Shown here: positions 49,147-58,989 of the stretch, one piece after another
Position numbering within the stretch: the first letter of the stretch is position 1
Layout: the number at the start of each line of letters is the position of its first letter
Assembly (NCBI RefSeq): GCF_021602155.1
Contig: NZ_BQHY01000009.1
Coordinates: 124,001 to 188,000, forward strand
Origin: Pseudomonas parakoreensis
GTDB lineage: Bacteria; Pseudomonadota; Gammaproteobacteria; Pseudomonadales; Pseudomonadaceae
Direction of reading: 5' to 3'
DNA: 64,000 bases
Translations under genes and position numbers: made by a program
The notes under the pieces: model-generated
What the model was told of the DNA's origin: nothing
The model's input: only the letters and a program-made list of their open reading frames with translations
Databases searched by the model: none

Positions 49147-51360
49147 ATGGCAGCGTTGATTCATGAGCCATACGGCTATGATCACGCTGACATCTTCAAA
49201 AAACCTCAGATCAAGTACATCTATAACTACTTGAAGTCCTTCATGCCCGAGATTCCGAAGGGTAAGAAGACGGTAGGAAGCATCCTGCTTGAGCACGAAT
49301 ACATCGACCGAGACTTCCTCGAGGACTACTCGCGTTTTTACCTGGGGCGTTTCGGCAACGATGGCTACAAGTGCGCTCGGCTTCACTTCTTCAGTTGCGA
49401 TCTGACTCACAAGCGGCTCGACGCTCTACTGGCGGGTGACGTGGGAGAAATGTTAGATGATGCTGAGGATGACAATGCTGTAAAAACTCTAGAGCAACTC
49501 CAGTCGCACTACCTCGGTTTCATGGTTATCAAACCTCTCACCAGGACATTCGTGGGGAAAACCTGCCTTCGTGTCAGTGGTGACCGAGGTGTGGGCAAGA
49601 AGAAAATTGACAAGCCTTATGATGTGAATCTCTTTGGCATCAAGCTGACAATCGACTCAATTGCATTCCAAGAACAGGACAAGGTGGTTGCCGCGTGTGC
49701 TACCACCGCCATTTGGACAGCGTTGCACAGTTCGCCTGGTCGTAGTGTTAAGGACATTAAATCCTGCAGTGAGATCACCACCGCCGCCCTGAATTTTGTG
49801 GACGGTTCCAGTAATGGATTCCCAAATAAAGAGCTTACCAATAAGCAGATCCAGCGAACGCTTGATATTGAGGGGCTGCGATATCACAACAATAGCCTTG
49901 AGGAATCAACTCCTGAATCTTTCCGAGAGTCCCTCGTTGCTCACATTAATAGCAACCTGCCCGTCATTTTGACGGGAAAAGTATACGGCGTGGAACCCAA
50001 CGAAGCTGGTGAGTACGTCAAAGCTGGGCACGCAATTACCGCCCTTGGTTATGACTTCCGGGGTGATTCGAAATGGGTATACGTTCATGACGACCGACTC
50101 GGGCCGTACGCACGAGCAGAAATGGTCATGCTTGACGAATTTTTCGGGGAATCCACTCCTGAGGCCGTAAAAGGTCGTTGGGGGCTGGCGATGTCCATTC
50201 GAGAACCGGATGCCACTAACTGGGTGGCTCCCCATGAGATTATTGTTCCAGATATCTCGATCATCCCGGCAGATAGAAAGACGCGCATCGACTTCAAGTT
50301 CGCTCATGGCACAGCAGAGCGTATTCGTGATCAGGTATTGGGATACCTGGAAGATGAAATGTGTCCTCTGCTTGAGATCCCGGTTCCTTCGGTCAGGTAC
50401 GAGATCAAACTGGCATCGATTGCTCAAGCGCGAGACGATGTCCGTAAACATTACACCCACCGCAAGGTCAATGACGTGTTGGGTACTTACACCCTCGATG
50501 AAGAGAGAATGATTCGCTGGCGTAAGGAAAAACTCAGTTTCTTGACTGGCAGCCTCGCACGCTTACAGTGGCAAATTGATGTCTACTGGGATTCCGAGTG
50601 TGCTTTCCAGGTGTTCTTGGATGCGACTGACATTCCCTTGGGCAACGCTGTATCTGGCATTTACATTCATGACCCAATTTATGCAGATGCGATGCTGGCC
50701 GGCTTCAAGGGGCAGGAGAGCCAGATCGCCGGTCTAGATGATCAGCACTTCTTCCCGGCGTTCACCAGGGCTGTGAAGCAGCGCCGAGATGACTACGAAA
50801 GTCATCTCAATAGCATGTATGGGACATTGCGTGCGCCCAACCACATTAAAGAGAACGAGGTCTCGCGGAACGGAAAAGGCACCAACAAGACCGCGAAAAA
50901 ATTCTGGGATCCGCAACAAATCCGTTTGGTTGATGTTCACGAGGCCTACAAGAAAGTGGCCGATTCAGTGGCTAACGACCCATCCTCTGAGAGTAAGCTT
51001 ATCTGGGCCATAGGTAAGGACGGCGTGTTATTCGTCGCTGAGGACATTCCAAAACCTGATGAGCTCGGTCACCCAAGTATGACTGGGATGCAGGCCGCTC
51101 GGATTGCGGGAGAAATACGGCCAAAGGCTGGCTATTGGGAGGTCAACTTCTTCTCTGGAAGGTACAGCGGTGATTACGCCGATATAGAGAAGACTCAGTT
51201 TCTTACAAACGCCGTGTACAAAATTCAGTCACTCTTCCCGTATGACAAGTTTGAAGCTTTTTACCCTTATGCCCCTTCCTCCCAAGGTCTGGTTTCGCCT
51301 GATCTAGCGGCACAGGGAGGCGGTGACGATACGGCGGAACCCGCTGCTGTGCTCGCTTAA
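49147..51360 (+). CDS. Large protein with C39/papain-like cysteine peptidase domain
   Basis: A 737-residue soluble protein (the frame is open 13 codons upstream to an ATG at 49108, which lies 12 bases after the terminator T-run and lacks a ribosome-binding site; 49147 has AGAGG). A cysteine peptidase-like core has C184 (A-A-C-A-T-T-A-I-W), H295 (A-G-H-A-I-T-A-L-G-Y-D) and D315 (Y-V-H-D-D-R-L-G-P), the C39/papain order. The first ~170 and last ~350 residues are not recognised. No signal peptide, no membrane segment. Flanked by the long direct repeats. It could be a defence effector or a protein-processing enzyme. Confidence 0.7.
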   Translation: MAALIHEPYGYDHADIFKKPQIKYIYNYLKSFMPEIPKGKKTVGSILLEHEYIDRDFLEDYSRFYLGRFGNDGYKCARLHFFSCDLTHKRLDALLAGDVGEMLDDAEDDNAVKTLEQLQSHYLGFMVIKPLTRTFVGKTCLRVSGDRGVGKKKIDKPYDVNLFGIKLTIDSIAFQEQDKVVAACATTAIWTALHSSPGRSVKDIKSCSEITTAALNFVDGSSNGFPNKELTNKQIQRTLDIEGLRYHNNSLEESTPESFRESLVAHINSNLPVILTGKVYGVEPNEAGEYVKAGHAITALGYDFRGDSKWVYVHDDRLGPYARAEMVMLDEFFGESTPEAVKGRWGLAMSIREPDATNWVAPHEIIVPDISIIPADRKTRIDFKFAHGTAERIRDQVLGYLEDEMCPLLEIPVPSVRYEIKLASIAQARDDVRKHYTHRKVNDVLGTYTLDEERMIRWRKEKLSFLTGSLARLQWQIDVYWDSECAFQVFLDATDIPLGNAVSGIYIHDPIYADAMLAGFKGQESQIAGLDDQHFFPAFTRAVKQRRDDYESHLNSMYGTLRAPNHIKENEVSRNGKGTNKTAKKFWDPQQIRLVDVHEAYKKVADSVANDPSSESKLIWAIGKDGVLFVAEDIPKPDELGHPSMTGMQAARIAGEIRPKAGYWEVNFFSGRYSGDYADIEKTQFLTNAVYKIQSLFPYDKFEAFYPYAPSSQGLVSPDLAAQGGGDDTAEPAAVLA

Positions 51361-51573
51361 TCCGAATAAACCCGGCTTCAGGGCATCGCCCTCGGTCGGG
51401 TTCACTCCTATCAAGCTGTTCACCGCACTGGTGAATGCCCTTTTCTCAGCCTGCATCCAATCTGGGCGTTTATCCCTTCAGAAAGCCAGTGCCAGACTCA
51501 CGTTTGACTTTTCAATGGATCAGAATGTGCGAGCTACAGGCACTGTCCAGGGAGGAACTGATCTCTGCATACC

Positions 51574-51675
51574 GCAAGCGGAGCGCGCAGGCGTGCGGGA
51601 TGAAAGCCCGAAGGGCCGAGACGCAGGCTTTGCCAAGGCTCGGTTCACGACAGCCGCTACCCGCAGGGGCACGCC
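51574..51675 (+). repeat. Long direct repeat, copy 2
   Basis: The second copy of the ~101-base block at 47598, in the same orientation, about 200 bases after the peptidase gene. It contains the stem GCCC-GAA-GGGC. The two copies bracket about 3.9 kb holding the four genes 47725-51360. Confidence 0.75.
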
Positions 51676-51696
51676 GTGACCGAAAACTCAGGGTCA

Positions 51697-52248
51697 TCAG
51701 AGCTCCGCATTCCATGCATCCATAGCCTCGCTCACAGCCGCGTACCACTGGAGATCATCGAGCTGTAGGGCATTCGCGATTTGCCTGTTGGTATTGCCGT
51801 CGACCCAAGTCGGGAGACTCTCCATGGCCTCTGTGAACAGACTGGCTGTAGCGACAGCGAATCGCCCCGTACTTGTAGACTGGAGGCACACGTAGCGCAC
51901 AGCAGCGCCACTATGGAGCCGACGCCAAGCCACCACCTCAATACAGTCCTGCAGCTCTACAGGGGCCTCAGCAGCGGGGTAAGCCTTCTGCCCCACCTCG
52001 TTCTCTGCCACAGGTTGGAATGGCCTGCTTGGCTTTCCTGGCTGGTGGACAAGGTGCTGCAACTGCTCGCGTGCCGCGATTATCTGATCTCGGAGTTCTT
52101 CGGGATCGATGGACATTCCGCCCTCTGGTGTCACCTTGAGGGTCTTCAAGGAGTTGGCCGCCTGGATGAACTCGCGTTCACGCACTTTCTCACGCTCGGG
52201 GCGGCGGTCAAGGAATAGCCAGGCGGCGAGTCGCTGGAAAGTGATCAT
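51697..52248 (-). CDS. Hypothetical protein
   Basis: A 183-residue soluble protein starting M-I-T-F-Q-R-L-A-A-W-L, with a charged helical N-terminal half and a strand-rich part (V-A-W-R-R-L-H-S-G-A-A-V-R-Y-V-C-L). Not recognised. The start is uncertain: no clear ribosome-binding site, and the frame is open to a GTG at 52302. It is the last cargo gene before the recombinase operon and reads away from it. Confidence 0.55.
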   Translation of the reverse strand: MITFQRLAAWLFLDRRPEREKVREREFIQAANSLKTLKVTPEGGMSIDPEELRDQIIAAREQLQHLVHQPGKPSRPFQPVAENEVGQKAYPAAEAPVELQDCIEVVAWRRLHSGAAVRYVCLQSTSTGRFAVATASLFTEAMESLPTWVDGNTNRQIANALQLDDLQWYAAVSEAMDAWNAEL

Positions 52249-52302
52249 CGATAATCCGGAGGTAACAATGGGATGAGCTGTTGTTAGCAAGTAGACTAAC
52301 AC

Positions 52303-52920
52303 CTGATACGAATGAAGGATTAACGGGCTTCATAAAGAGCATCCGTGTGCGGTGCCCGTAGGCCTCAGTGCGATGTGAAACACAGGCAGAACCCGCCATC
52401 AATGATGCACGCCGCCGGAAAGCTGCAGTGAACCTGAATTAGCAATCCTATCTGCTTCATCATAGGAAAAATAAGCTCGCGTCTACGATGCACAGCGGCC
52501 TCTGCCACCAAGCCGTCTTAGGCTGAAACCGTGCACCCCTCCCAGAAAGACAATCAAAACGGAAAAAATTCTCATAGATATGGGATATAAACATTTATCC
52601 ACAAATTGACAATATATCTACTAGCCCTGACTTTTTAAGTTAACAACTATAGATTTCATCACCCCCCCTCAAGAACATTGGGCCCGCCTGAATACAAGCA
52701 GATAATCTCTCCTGCAAAGTCCTGCCAACCTCTGCTAGGAGACGGTAATCAGATCATATAAATATTTAACGGATATTGTCATACAAGTATATATTCTCTT
52801 AAAAAAACCTATTGCAAAGCCAATTACACGACGCTAGCCTTTTCAAATCACTTGAAACCTAAGCTACTCGCAGCGAGCACTCACTCGACTGCGCCCCTTG
52901 TGTATGGACATAAGAAAATC
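52303..52920. other. AT-rich non-coding region upstream of the recombinase operon
   Basis: About 600 bases without a gene. The right half is clearly AT-rich, with several TATAAA/TATATT-like tracts (52560-52800) that could hold the operon promoter. I saw no clear inverted-repeat array like those at the island ends. Confidence 0.5.
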
Positions 52921-54333
52921 ATGAGCAATGCAGGCCTGATCAGAATCGAAAACCGTCCTCCGACAGGGGAACTTTCGATTAAAAAAATTGCAAAACTAAA
53001 ACTACTTCAAGCAGTAGAACTGGAAGAGCGTGAGCCTAAAAAAAATATAACTTACTACTCAGCCAGCAAATCTCCAGATAACTTGTTCCCCCTAATGCCT
53101 ATGGAGAGTGTTGAGAAACAAATTTTCAGCCACTTTCCATGTTTGCTGCAACCGGACGGTTCTCCATGGGCACTTGGCAATCTTTACCTGCTCGATCTTG
53201 TGGCTACCGGCGCTACAGCCAGCCAGGCGACTGTAGAAAAGCATGCAATAGCTTTAAAAGACTTCTTTCGCATCATGTTGGATCTCGGCCTTAACTTTTT
53301 AAACTTCCCCCTAAGAAAGGCCAGAAGACCCACATACGCTTACTCGGACTATTATCGTGATGTCGTCAAAGAGTTCCCTAAAGAAGGACAAAAAGCCAAT
53401 GCAATGATTCGAAAAATCATTGCATTCTATCGCTGGTTACTGCACAGAGGATTCGTTCCCGAGCAGGCTATGTGGAGGGAATCAACAGGATACATACGCA
53501 TCAAGAACAAAGCAGGTATGTCTTATGACAAGAAAATCACACGCACCGATCTGACGCTAAAAGTTATAAAAAACCTAGGCGCTAAAGCTCTCAGGGCGTA
53601 TGACGAAACAGAGCAAAAAGCACTCATTGAGACACTGCTCCAAATCGACAATACGGAGATGACCCTAGGTTTTCTTCTCGCAATCCTTACGGGAGCTAGG
53701 CTTCAAACAGTATTCACGCTACAAGCTAGTGCTTTGGATGACTACGACGGAAGTGACTACCATCCAGTAGTGGTCGGCGAACAGGGATTCGCAGATAGTA
53801 AATTTCAGAAAAGATTTCCGATACTGATCCCTGGATGGCTTGTGTTAGCTCTCAAAACATATCTCGTTTCTGAGAGGTACGCAGCACGCAAGGATAAATC
53901 CTTTTACTCTAATGCGAAGAGCACCTATATTTTTTTGACAAAAACCGGAGCACCGTATTACGCCAAGGGAGACGATACTTTCGCAAGTGAATATCGAAGT
54001 CAACGCGTAGGGAAGTCCGTACAAGCTTTTATCTTTCAGCAATTAAACCCTGCGCTAGCGCAATCGGGTAATACATTTAAAGTTCGCTTCCACAACTTGC
54101 GCGCATCGTTCAGTGAAAACGTAGTGATTGACAATCTTGATCGCCTCAACTCTGGTAGTATCACGTGGCTTGAACTCCTGAATATTGTTTCCGAAAGGCT
54201 TGCCCATTCAAGCATAGAGGAGACTGAAAACTATATTAATAGCGTACGCAAGAAACAAATAAAAGCAGTAGCTCAAAGAAAGTTCGAATCCTATTTGGAG
54301 GCAAAGCTCCGAACCACCTGGGAAGCGAATTAA
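52921..54333 (+). CDS. ginA: Tyrosine recombinase, first of three (GinA-like)
   Basis: A 470-residue integrase. The catalytic residues of the family are visible: R260 (T-G-A-R-L-Q), H391-x-x-R394 (F-H-N-L-R), H429 (L-A-H-S-S) and Y438 (N-Y-I). The start at 52921 is uncertain; a TTG at 52852 in the same frame would add 23 residues and neither has a strong ribosome-binding site. It is the first gene of a four-gene operon and ends one base into the next ATG (TAATG). By arrangement it is the GinA of a GInt island. Confidence 0.85.
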   Translation: MSNAGLIRIENRPPTGELSIKKIAKLKLLQAVELEEREPKKNITYYSASKSPDNLFPLMPMESVEKQIFSHFPCLLQPDGSPWALGNLYLLDLVATGATASQATVEKHAIALKDFFRIMLDLGLNFLNFPLRKARRPTYAYSDYYRDVVKEFPKEGQKANAMIRKIIAFYRWLLHRGFVPEQAMWRESTGYIRIKNKAGMSYDKKITRTDLTLKVIKNLGAKALRAYDETEQKALIETLLQIDNTEMTLGFLLAILTGARLQTVFTLQASALDDYDGSDYHPVVVGEQGFADSKFQKRFPILIPGWLVLALKTYLVSERYAARKDKSFYSNAKSTYIFLTKTGAPYYAKGDDTFASEYRSQRVGKSVQAFIFQQLNPALAQSGNTFKVRFHNLRASFSENVVIDNLDRLNSGSITWLELLNIVSERLAHSSIEETENYINSVRKKQIKAVAQRKFESYLEAKLRTTWEAN

Positions 54334-56252
54334 TGGCAGAACAAGTGGCTTTCGTTTCGCGCCAAATAAATCTGGACGAAAGTAGTTACGACGAATGCAT
54401 GCGACTATTGGATGAAATTCCTGTCGCCTCATTGCAGTTGTCACTTCGATGTGGCGCGACTGTGCACCGGCTAAATGTCGGCGCGTATCTATATCACGTA
54501 AGAGTCAAGGCAAGGCCCTACAACCCAGCGTTCGTGGATCTCCAAACAGTCTCCTACAGCAGAATACAGGCTGTTCTAAACTGGGCTATAAGCATAGTAG
54601 AGCAATACTTTCGCATACTACGACCTGCATCTGTGCATGAGGATTGGAGTCGAACGGCTATGTTTTTGGACTGGTGCGATACAAATGGCCATCCAGCAGC
54701 GCTTGATAGTATTGAAGACTATCACCTTGCACTTGTGGAATACTCTCGCCACCTTTGTTCGACAGCAGATCCTGAGCGTCGAAACACCCCACAACGCAAA
54801 CTCACGGTCGCAATGCAATCAGCTGAGAAGTTCTATCCAGAACATACTCATAACGTAGGTATTGGTATACAACATCCTGGATACAGTAATAATGAGAAAA
54901 TCAATACTGAAGTTCCGTCCGAAGACGCATTTCTTCCGACCTTAGCAGGTGCGCGCGGCCTGTTTGACTCTATTAGCGCATTCATGGAGGGAACACAAAG
55001 TGTACCTGTCGCCCTGAAAGGTTTTGGGCATACTTATTGGTTTACTTCCTGCTATTACCCTGTGATGTCTGAGTCGGCGATCTTACATTACCAGACCAAT
55101 AAAACACCGGGTAGGATTTTGAGCTCAATTAGGCGTGATGTGCTGAATCACGTGCAAGCAACAGGGAACGACGCTTCAGATGGATTCCAAATCGTATTTG
55201 ACCTTCTAAAAGACAGAGGTTGGATCCAAGATGCAGCAAATAATGAAAAACTCATTTCCCTCGATAGAATACTGACCAAAACGGAGCAATTGCAGTTATG
55301 CAAAGTCGCTCACGACTGTTTCTTGTTCATGTTCATTTTGTACACTGAGGGAAACGAGTCTCCAGTGGGCGCAATACCTTGGGATGCAACATCGTCTGTT
55401 GATACGGTTATACAAAGTTTTCGAACGATCAAATGGCGTAGCCATACCGAGTTAGACTTGTCGTTCGAGGCGAGATTTCTTGTGCACTTTCGCGCATATC
55501 TGCGAATCAGGGAAACTCTCGTTGATGGTCACGATTTCAAGTATCTTTTTGGTACGTTTGGTCGCAAGAACGGCCCACTCCCTCTAGACAATGGCTACTC
55601 ATCAACTGTAGGAAAACAGCTTAGGCGTCTGGTGGATCCAAATCTTACGATCTTTGGGTTTCGGGAGCTCCGCGCCTACCACCATCATTATAAAACCACG
55701 CATCATGGCATCGAAGCCGCCGCTGCGGATGCAAACCACACTCTGGGCACCGCCCTTGCCAGTTACCAGGCAGGTAACGTTGCAGACAACATTGCTCAAG
55801 CTGGAGCCTTCTTCACCAATTTGGGCTTGATTCTGGCCAGCGTAGAGCAGCAGCAGGCAGCTCGAACGACTCAAGCTGGGTCATGTGATGGTCAACTCAT
55901 ACCAGCAAAGCAGCTGGATGAAGTTTCAATTCAGCCAAACTGCCGCAACTTCCTTGGCTGCTTATTTTGTGATAGCAACTTAATTCATTTTAATGCCCAA
56001 GATGCCCACAAACTATTAAGCATGGCCTACATCATAGAACAGCTTCGGCTGATACAGATCAGCCCAACAGAACATGGCCAGGTTTTTGATCTCACCTTGA
56101 ATAAGATCTACTGGATTATCAAGAAAATGGAGGGCAACCCCTCCCTCGCGGCAGAGATTACTCAGATTCGAATTGATGTTTTCGAATTTGAAAACCTGAC
56201 TCCCTACTGGCAAAACAAGCTACGAATATTTTCTGAAATTGGGGTTCTGTAA
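54333..56252 (+). CDS. ginB: Tyrosine recombinase-like protein, second of three (GinB-like)
   Basis: A 639-residue protein starting one base inside the ginA stop. The C-terminal part keeps R444/R447 (F-R-E-L-R-A-Y), H469 (N-H-T-L-G) and Y478 (A-S-Y-Q-A-G), but the first catalytic Arg is not evident (Y-T-E-G-N-E-S-P-V-G in its place), and the usual H of H-x-L-R is absent. It may therefore be a structural or regulatory subunit rather than an active cutter. It ends one base into the ginC start. Confidence 0.85.
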   Translation: MAEQVAFVSRQINLDESSYDECMRLLDEIPVASLQLSLRCGATVHRLNVGAYLYHVRVKARPYNPAFVDLQTVSYSRIQAVLNWAISIVEQYFRILRPASVHEDWSRTAMFLDWCDTNGHPAALDSIEDYHLALVEYSRHLCSTADPERRNTPQRKLTVAMQSAEKFYPEHTHNVGIGIQHPGYSNNEKINTEVPSEDAFLPTLAGARGLFDSISAFMEGTQSVPVALKGFGHTYWFTSCYYPVMSESAILHYQTNKTPGRILSSIRRDVLNHVQATGNDASDGFQIVFDLLKDRGWIQDAANNEKLISLDRILTKTEQLQLCKVAHDCFLFMFILYTEGNESPVGAIPWDATSSVDTVIQSFRTIKWRSHTELDLSFEARFLVHFRAYLRIRETLVDGHDFKYLFGTFGRKNGPLPLDNGYSSTVGKQLRRLVDPNLTIFGFRELRAYHHHYKTTHHGIEAAAADANHTLGTALASYQAGNVADNIAQAGAFFTNLGLILASVEQQQAARTTQAGSCDGQLIPAKQLDEVSIQPNCRNFLGCLFCDSNLIHFNAQDAHKLLSMAYIIEQLRLIQISPTEHGQVFDLTLNKIYWIIKKMEGNPSLAAEITQIRIDVFEFENLTPYWQNKLRIFSEIGVL

Positions 56253-58210
56253 TGCAGTTTGCAAAATTTTTTCTAACTGAATATTTGGATTCCGAGCAAA
56301 CACCTTGGTCGGCATCTGCTGAAGATTATGTATATCCATCGGATTATTTCGTGGTCGCGACCCAGGCTGACGGTACCCCAGTCGAATTTTGGGAGAACAC
56401 TTGGCCGATTCAGGGGCGCGAGCGAGGGATATCGCAAAGAAAGGTTGTTTATTTGGGTTACGAGGGAGAGCACACCGAGACAAATTGGGGAACCAATCTG
56501 AAACAGTCCAAGAGCATTCTGCTTGCCTTGGACAGGCACGCTTATAAATCACCTGGAACACCGCTAGGTGTCGACTCCATGAACAGGTACAACCTGGTTC
56601 TGCAAAAAGCACGAAAGTATTGCTACCAAAACAACATATCGGTATTCCAAGCCTTGTCTTCAATCGAGCACGTAAAAGGCATCCATAAGCTGTGCCTTGA
56701 ACAAGCTAAGAGCAATGCGGCAGCACTTGAAGACTTGCTGCCAAAGATTTCAATGCTGCCGTTTAGATACCTGGGATTTAAGCCTGCAGTGGCTAAATTC
56801 CAGGCACCGCCCCTCTCTAAAAACACTAAAAACGACCAAACACTGGTAATACCTACTGCCATCTACGTTGAGTTGCTTGTCGAGTACAAAAAGAAGATCG
56901 CCAATTACATGGAGCATCGCGGACAATTACAACAGCTGGCAGTGCTGATCTCATGGAATAACGACCACGGCACAGCTCCATCAGAAGACCATAAAGAAAG
57001 TTTCGTAAAAGCTCTAGCTCACTGCGATCTCGCTAACTACGCAGATGCCAACAATATCACGGACAAAAAGGAGCTGTTGGGACATTTTGGCGTCATAAAC
57101 TATTGTTCAGCAATGTTGATTTACTCCTTCACAGGCATGAGGCGGTCTGAACTTTATTCCTTGCGGCTTAGCGCACTTCGGCAAGACATAAAAAATGGGG
57201 TGGTGATTTCTAGAAGTCTGCATGGTTTCACGACCAAACTGCATAAAAGAAGAAAACATGTGGACTGGTATTCATCATCTGACGTTGAGTTGCCATTTGC
57301 GGCAGCGTCTCACGTCTGTAAAACGATTTTAGCTTGTAACGGAATGTTCCCAGACGATCAGTATGTTTTTATCTCTACCGCGTATTTCCCTTTCAGCAAC
57401 ACTGTACTGGATGCGGCGACCATTAACTCAGATGAACCGGTCGCCGGGAACTATGAACCATCTCGTTTCCAACGGAGGCTTACCACTCCGACAATCAACT
57501 CCGCCGATATGGTGGAGCTTAAGAACGTTGATCCATTGCGCATCTGGAATGCAACCAGTGAAGTCAATATCGGAAACGCATGGCCTCTAAGCATTCACCA
57601 GCTTCGGCGCTCTACTGCAATTTACGCAATCAGAAGCGGAATCGTTACCCTTCCAGCCCTGAAGTCCATGCTCAAGCACATAAGTATAGTCATGACCAAA
57701 TACTATAGTCGTGGATCTATCTACGCGCCCGACATCCTTAAAGCTTTTAGCGGCAAGAAAGATAGCATGGTAGCTCTTTTCCAAGAGTCTGAACGTCACG
57801 TTGCATCCTGGCAATATACTAATGAGGTGATTATGTCAGAAGAGGCTCTCTATGGCGCTCATGGCGTCTGGGCTCAAATCCATGGCAAGAAAGCGTTGCT
57901 CAAGTTGAACTATGCAGAGCGTTTCGATGAAACCCTCAAGCGAGTGAACAAAGGTCAGCTATCGTATCGCGCCACACCACTGGGCGGGTGTACGTCGAAT
58001 AGCATTTGTACTAAACGTATTACCGTTGATCTCCTAGGCTGTGATGGCTGCGCTTCTGCAGTCGTTATCAAGCCAAAACTCCTCAAGCTTATTGCCCTTC
58101 AGAATGTGACCGTAGAGGCCTGCAACCAAGGAAGCATGGAGCACACTGCAGAGCTTCAGACGCAGTATGAGTTGTCATCCTTCGCTACTCGCCTGGGGAT
58201 CCAAGCATGA
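56252..58210 (+). CDS. ginC: Tyrosine recombinase, third of three (GinC-like)
   Basis: A 652-residue integrase with a full catalytic set: R297 (T-G-M-R-R-S-E-L), H449-x-x-R452 (I-H-Q-L-R-R), H476 (L-K-H-I-S) and Y484 or Y485 (K-Y-Y-S-R-G). A C-terminal region holds several cysteines (G-G-C-T-S-N-S-I-C, L-L-G-C-D-G-C) that might bind zinc. It overlaps ginB by one base and ginD by four. Confidence 0.87.
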   Translation: MQFAKFFLTEYLDSEQTPWSASAEDYVYPSDYFVVATQADGTPVEFWENTWPIQGRERGISQRKVVYLGYEGEHTETNWGTNLKQSKSILLALDRHAYKSPGTPLGVDSMNRYNLVLQKARKYCYQNNISVFQALSSIEHVKGIHKLCLEQAKSNAAALEDLLPKISMLPFRYLGFKPAVAKFQAPPLSKNTKNDQTLVIPTAIYVELLVEYKKKIANYMEHRGQLQQLAVLISWNNDHGTAPSEDHKESFVKALAHCDLANYADANNITDKKELLGHFGVINYCSAMLIYSFTGMRRSELYSLRLSALRQDIKNGVVISRSLHGFTTKLHKRRKHVDWYSSSDVELPFAAASHVCKTILACNGMFPDDQYVFISTAYFPFSNTVLDAATINSDEPVAGNYEPSRFQRRLTTPTINSADMVELKNVDPLRIWNATSEVNIGNAWPLSIHQLRRSTAIYAIRSGIVTLPALKSMLKHISIVMTKYYSRGSIYAPDILKAFSGKKDSMVALFQESERHVASWQYTNEVIMSEEALYGAHGVWAQIHGKKALLKLNYAERFDETLKRVNKGQLSYRATPLGGCTSNSICTKRITVDLLGCDGCASAVVIKPKLLKLIALQNVTVEACNQGSMEHTAELQTQYELSSFATRLGIQA

Positions 58211-58605
58211 CCGAACTCTGCGATCTAATCATCTTTTGGGATGCCTTAAATAGAATCCTTGCTGGCAAACCGCTGATCGTCAGCAGAAACATGCCTATCA
58301 CCTATGACTTGGTCGCGCTTGAGGCTGGGAGAACTAGGGGGTCGATCAGAGCTGATCGCCCTCAGTTCGCGGCGCTGAGGCAAGCCGTCAGGGACGCAGC
58401 GGCTGCGCAGAAGCCCCCACCAAAGAAAGCTTCCGCTCAGCAGGAAAAAGACAAACTCAAAGCTAAGAACCGGGAAATTGCCGACCTCAAAAATGAGTGC
58501 GACGGAGTTCGTAGTCGCGAGTTGATGCTTGTCCGATACATCGACGAGCTTGAAAGGGAGATTGTAAGGCTGCGTAAGCCAAGGCTGGTCAGTTCCATTG
58601 GCTGA
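58207..58605 (+). CDS. ginD: Small coiled-coil protein of the recombinase operon (GinD-like)
   Basis: A 132-residue protein starting in the ginC stop (ATGA). The N-terminal half is helical (Y-D-L-V-A-L-E-A-G-R-T-R-G-S-I-R, possibly helix-turn-helix-like); the C-terminal half is a charged coiled coil (D-K-L-K-A-K-N-R-E-I-A-D-L-K and Y-I-D-E-L-E-R-E-I). In GInt islands the fourth gene is a small protein needed together with the three recombinases for movement. Confidence 0.82.
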   Translation: MTELCDLIIFWDALNRILAGKPLIVSRNMPITYDLVALEAGRTRGSIRADRPQFAALRQAVRDAAAAQKPPPKKASAQQEKDKLKAKNREIADLKNECDGVRSRELMLVRYIDELEREIVRLRKPRLVSSIG

Positions 58606-58629
58606 GTCTCTTGGCAAAGTTTCCAGAGT

Positions 58630-58663
58630 ACGAATGTTGGGATGCCTCATTGCCAACATTCGT
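58630..58663 (+). terminator. Hairpin after the recombinase operon
   Basis: ACGAATGTTGG (58630-58640) is the exact reverse complement of CCAACATTCGT (58653-58663), 25 bases after the ginD stop. A weak T-run follows. A likely terminator, or a structural element near the island end. The following ~330 bases up to attR have no gene. Confidence 0.65.
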
Positions 58664-58989
58664 TCTCCCGTCAGGAAGCTGGCAATGCACCTTGTCTCGC
58701 AATCGTCCAGTTCTAAGAAGGTTTAATATCAACTTCGCATCGGGCAATTCATTACGTCCGGTCGCCTACATCATGCAAGTTCTATTTTGACTCACAGGCT
58801 CATTCCTACTCTGGAATAGTGCCCCGAGTCCTGGAGCGCCGAGCTGCTAGAGCAATCGCCCAGCCAAATTCCATTGCCCCTCATCCTTCTAGTCATGTGT
58901 ATAGGCTCTCTCCCTATGTCCATGCTTGCCTGAAGCTTTCTGAAGTCTGCTCTGATGCGCGTTCAAGGTAGCCGGCACGCTCCATGGAA

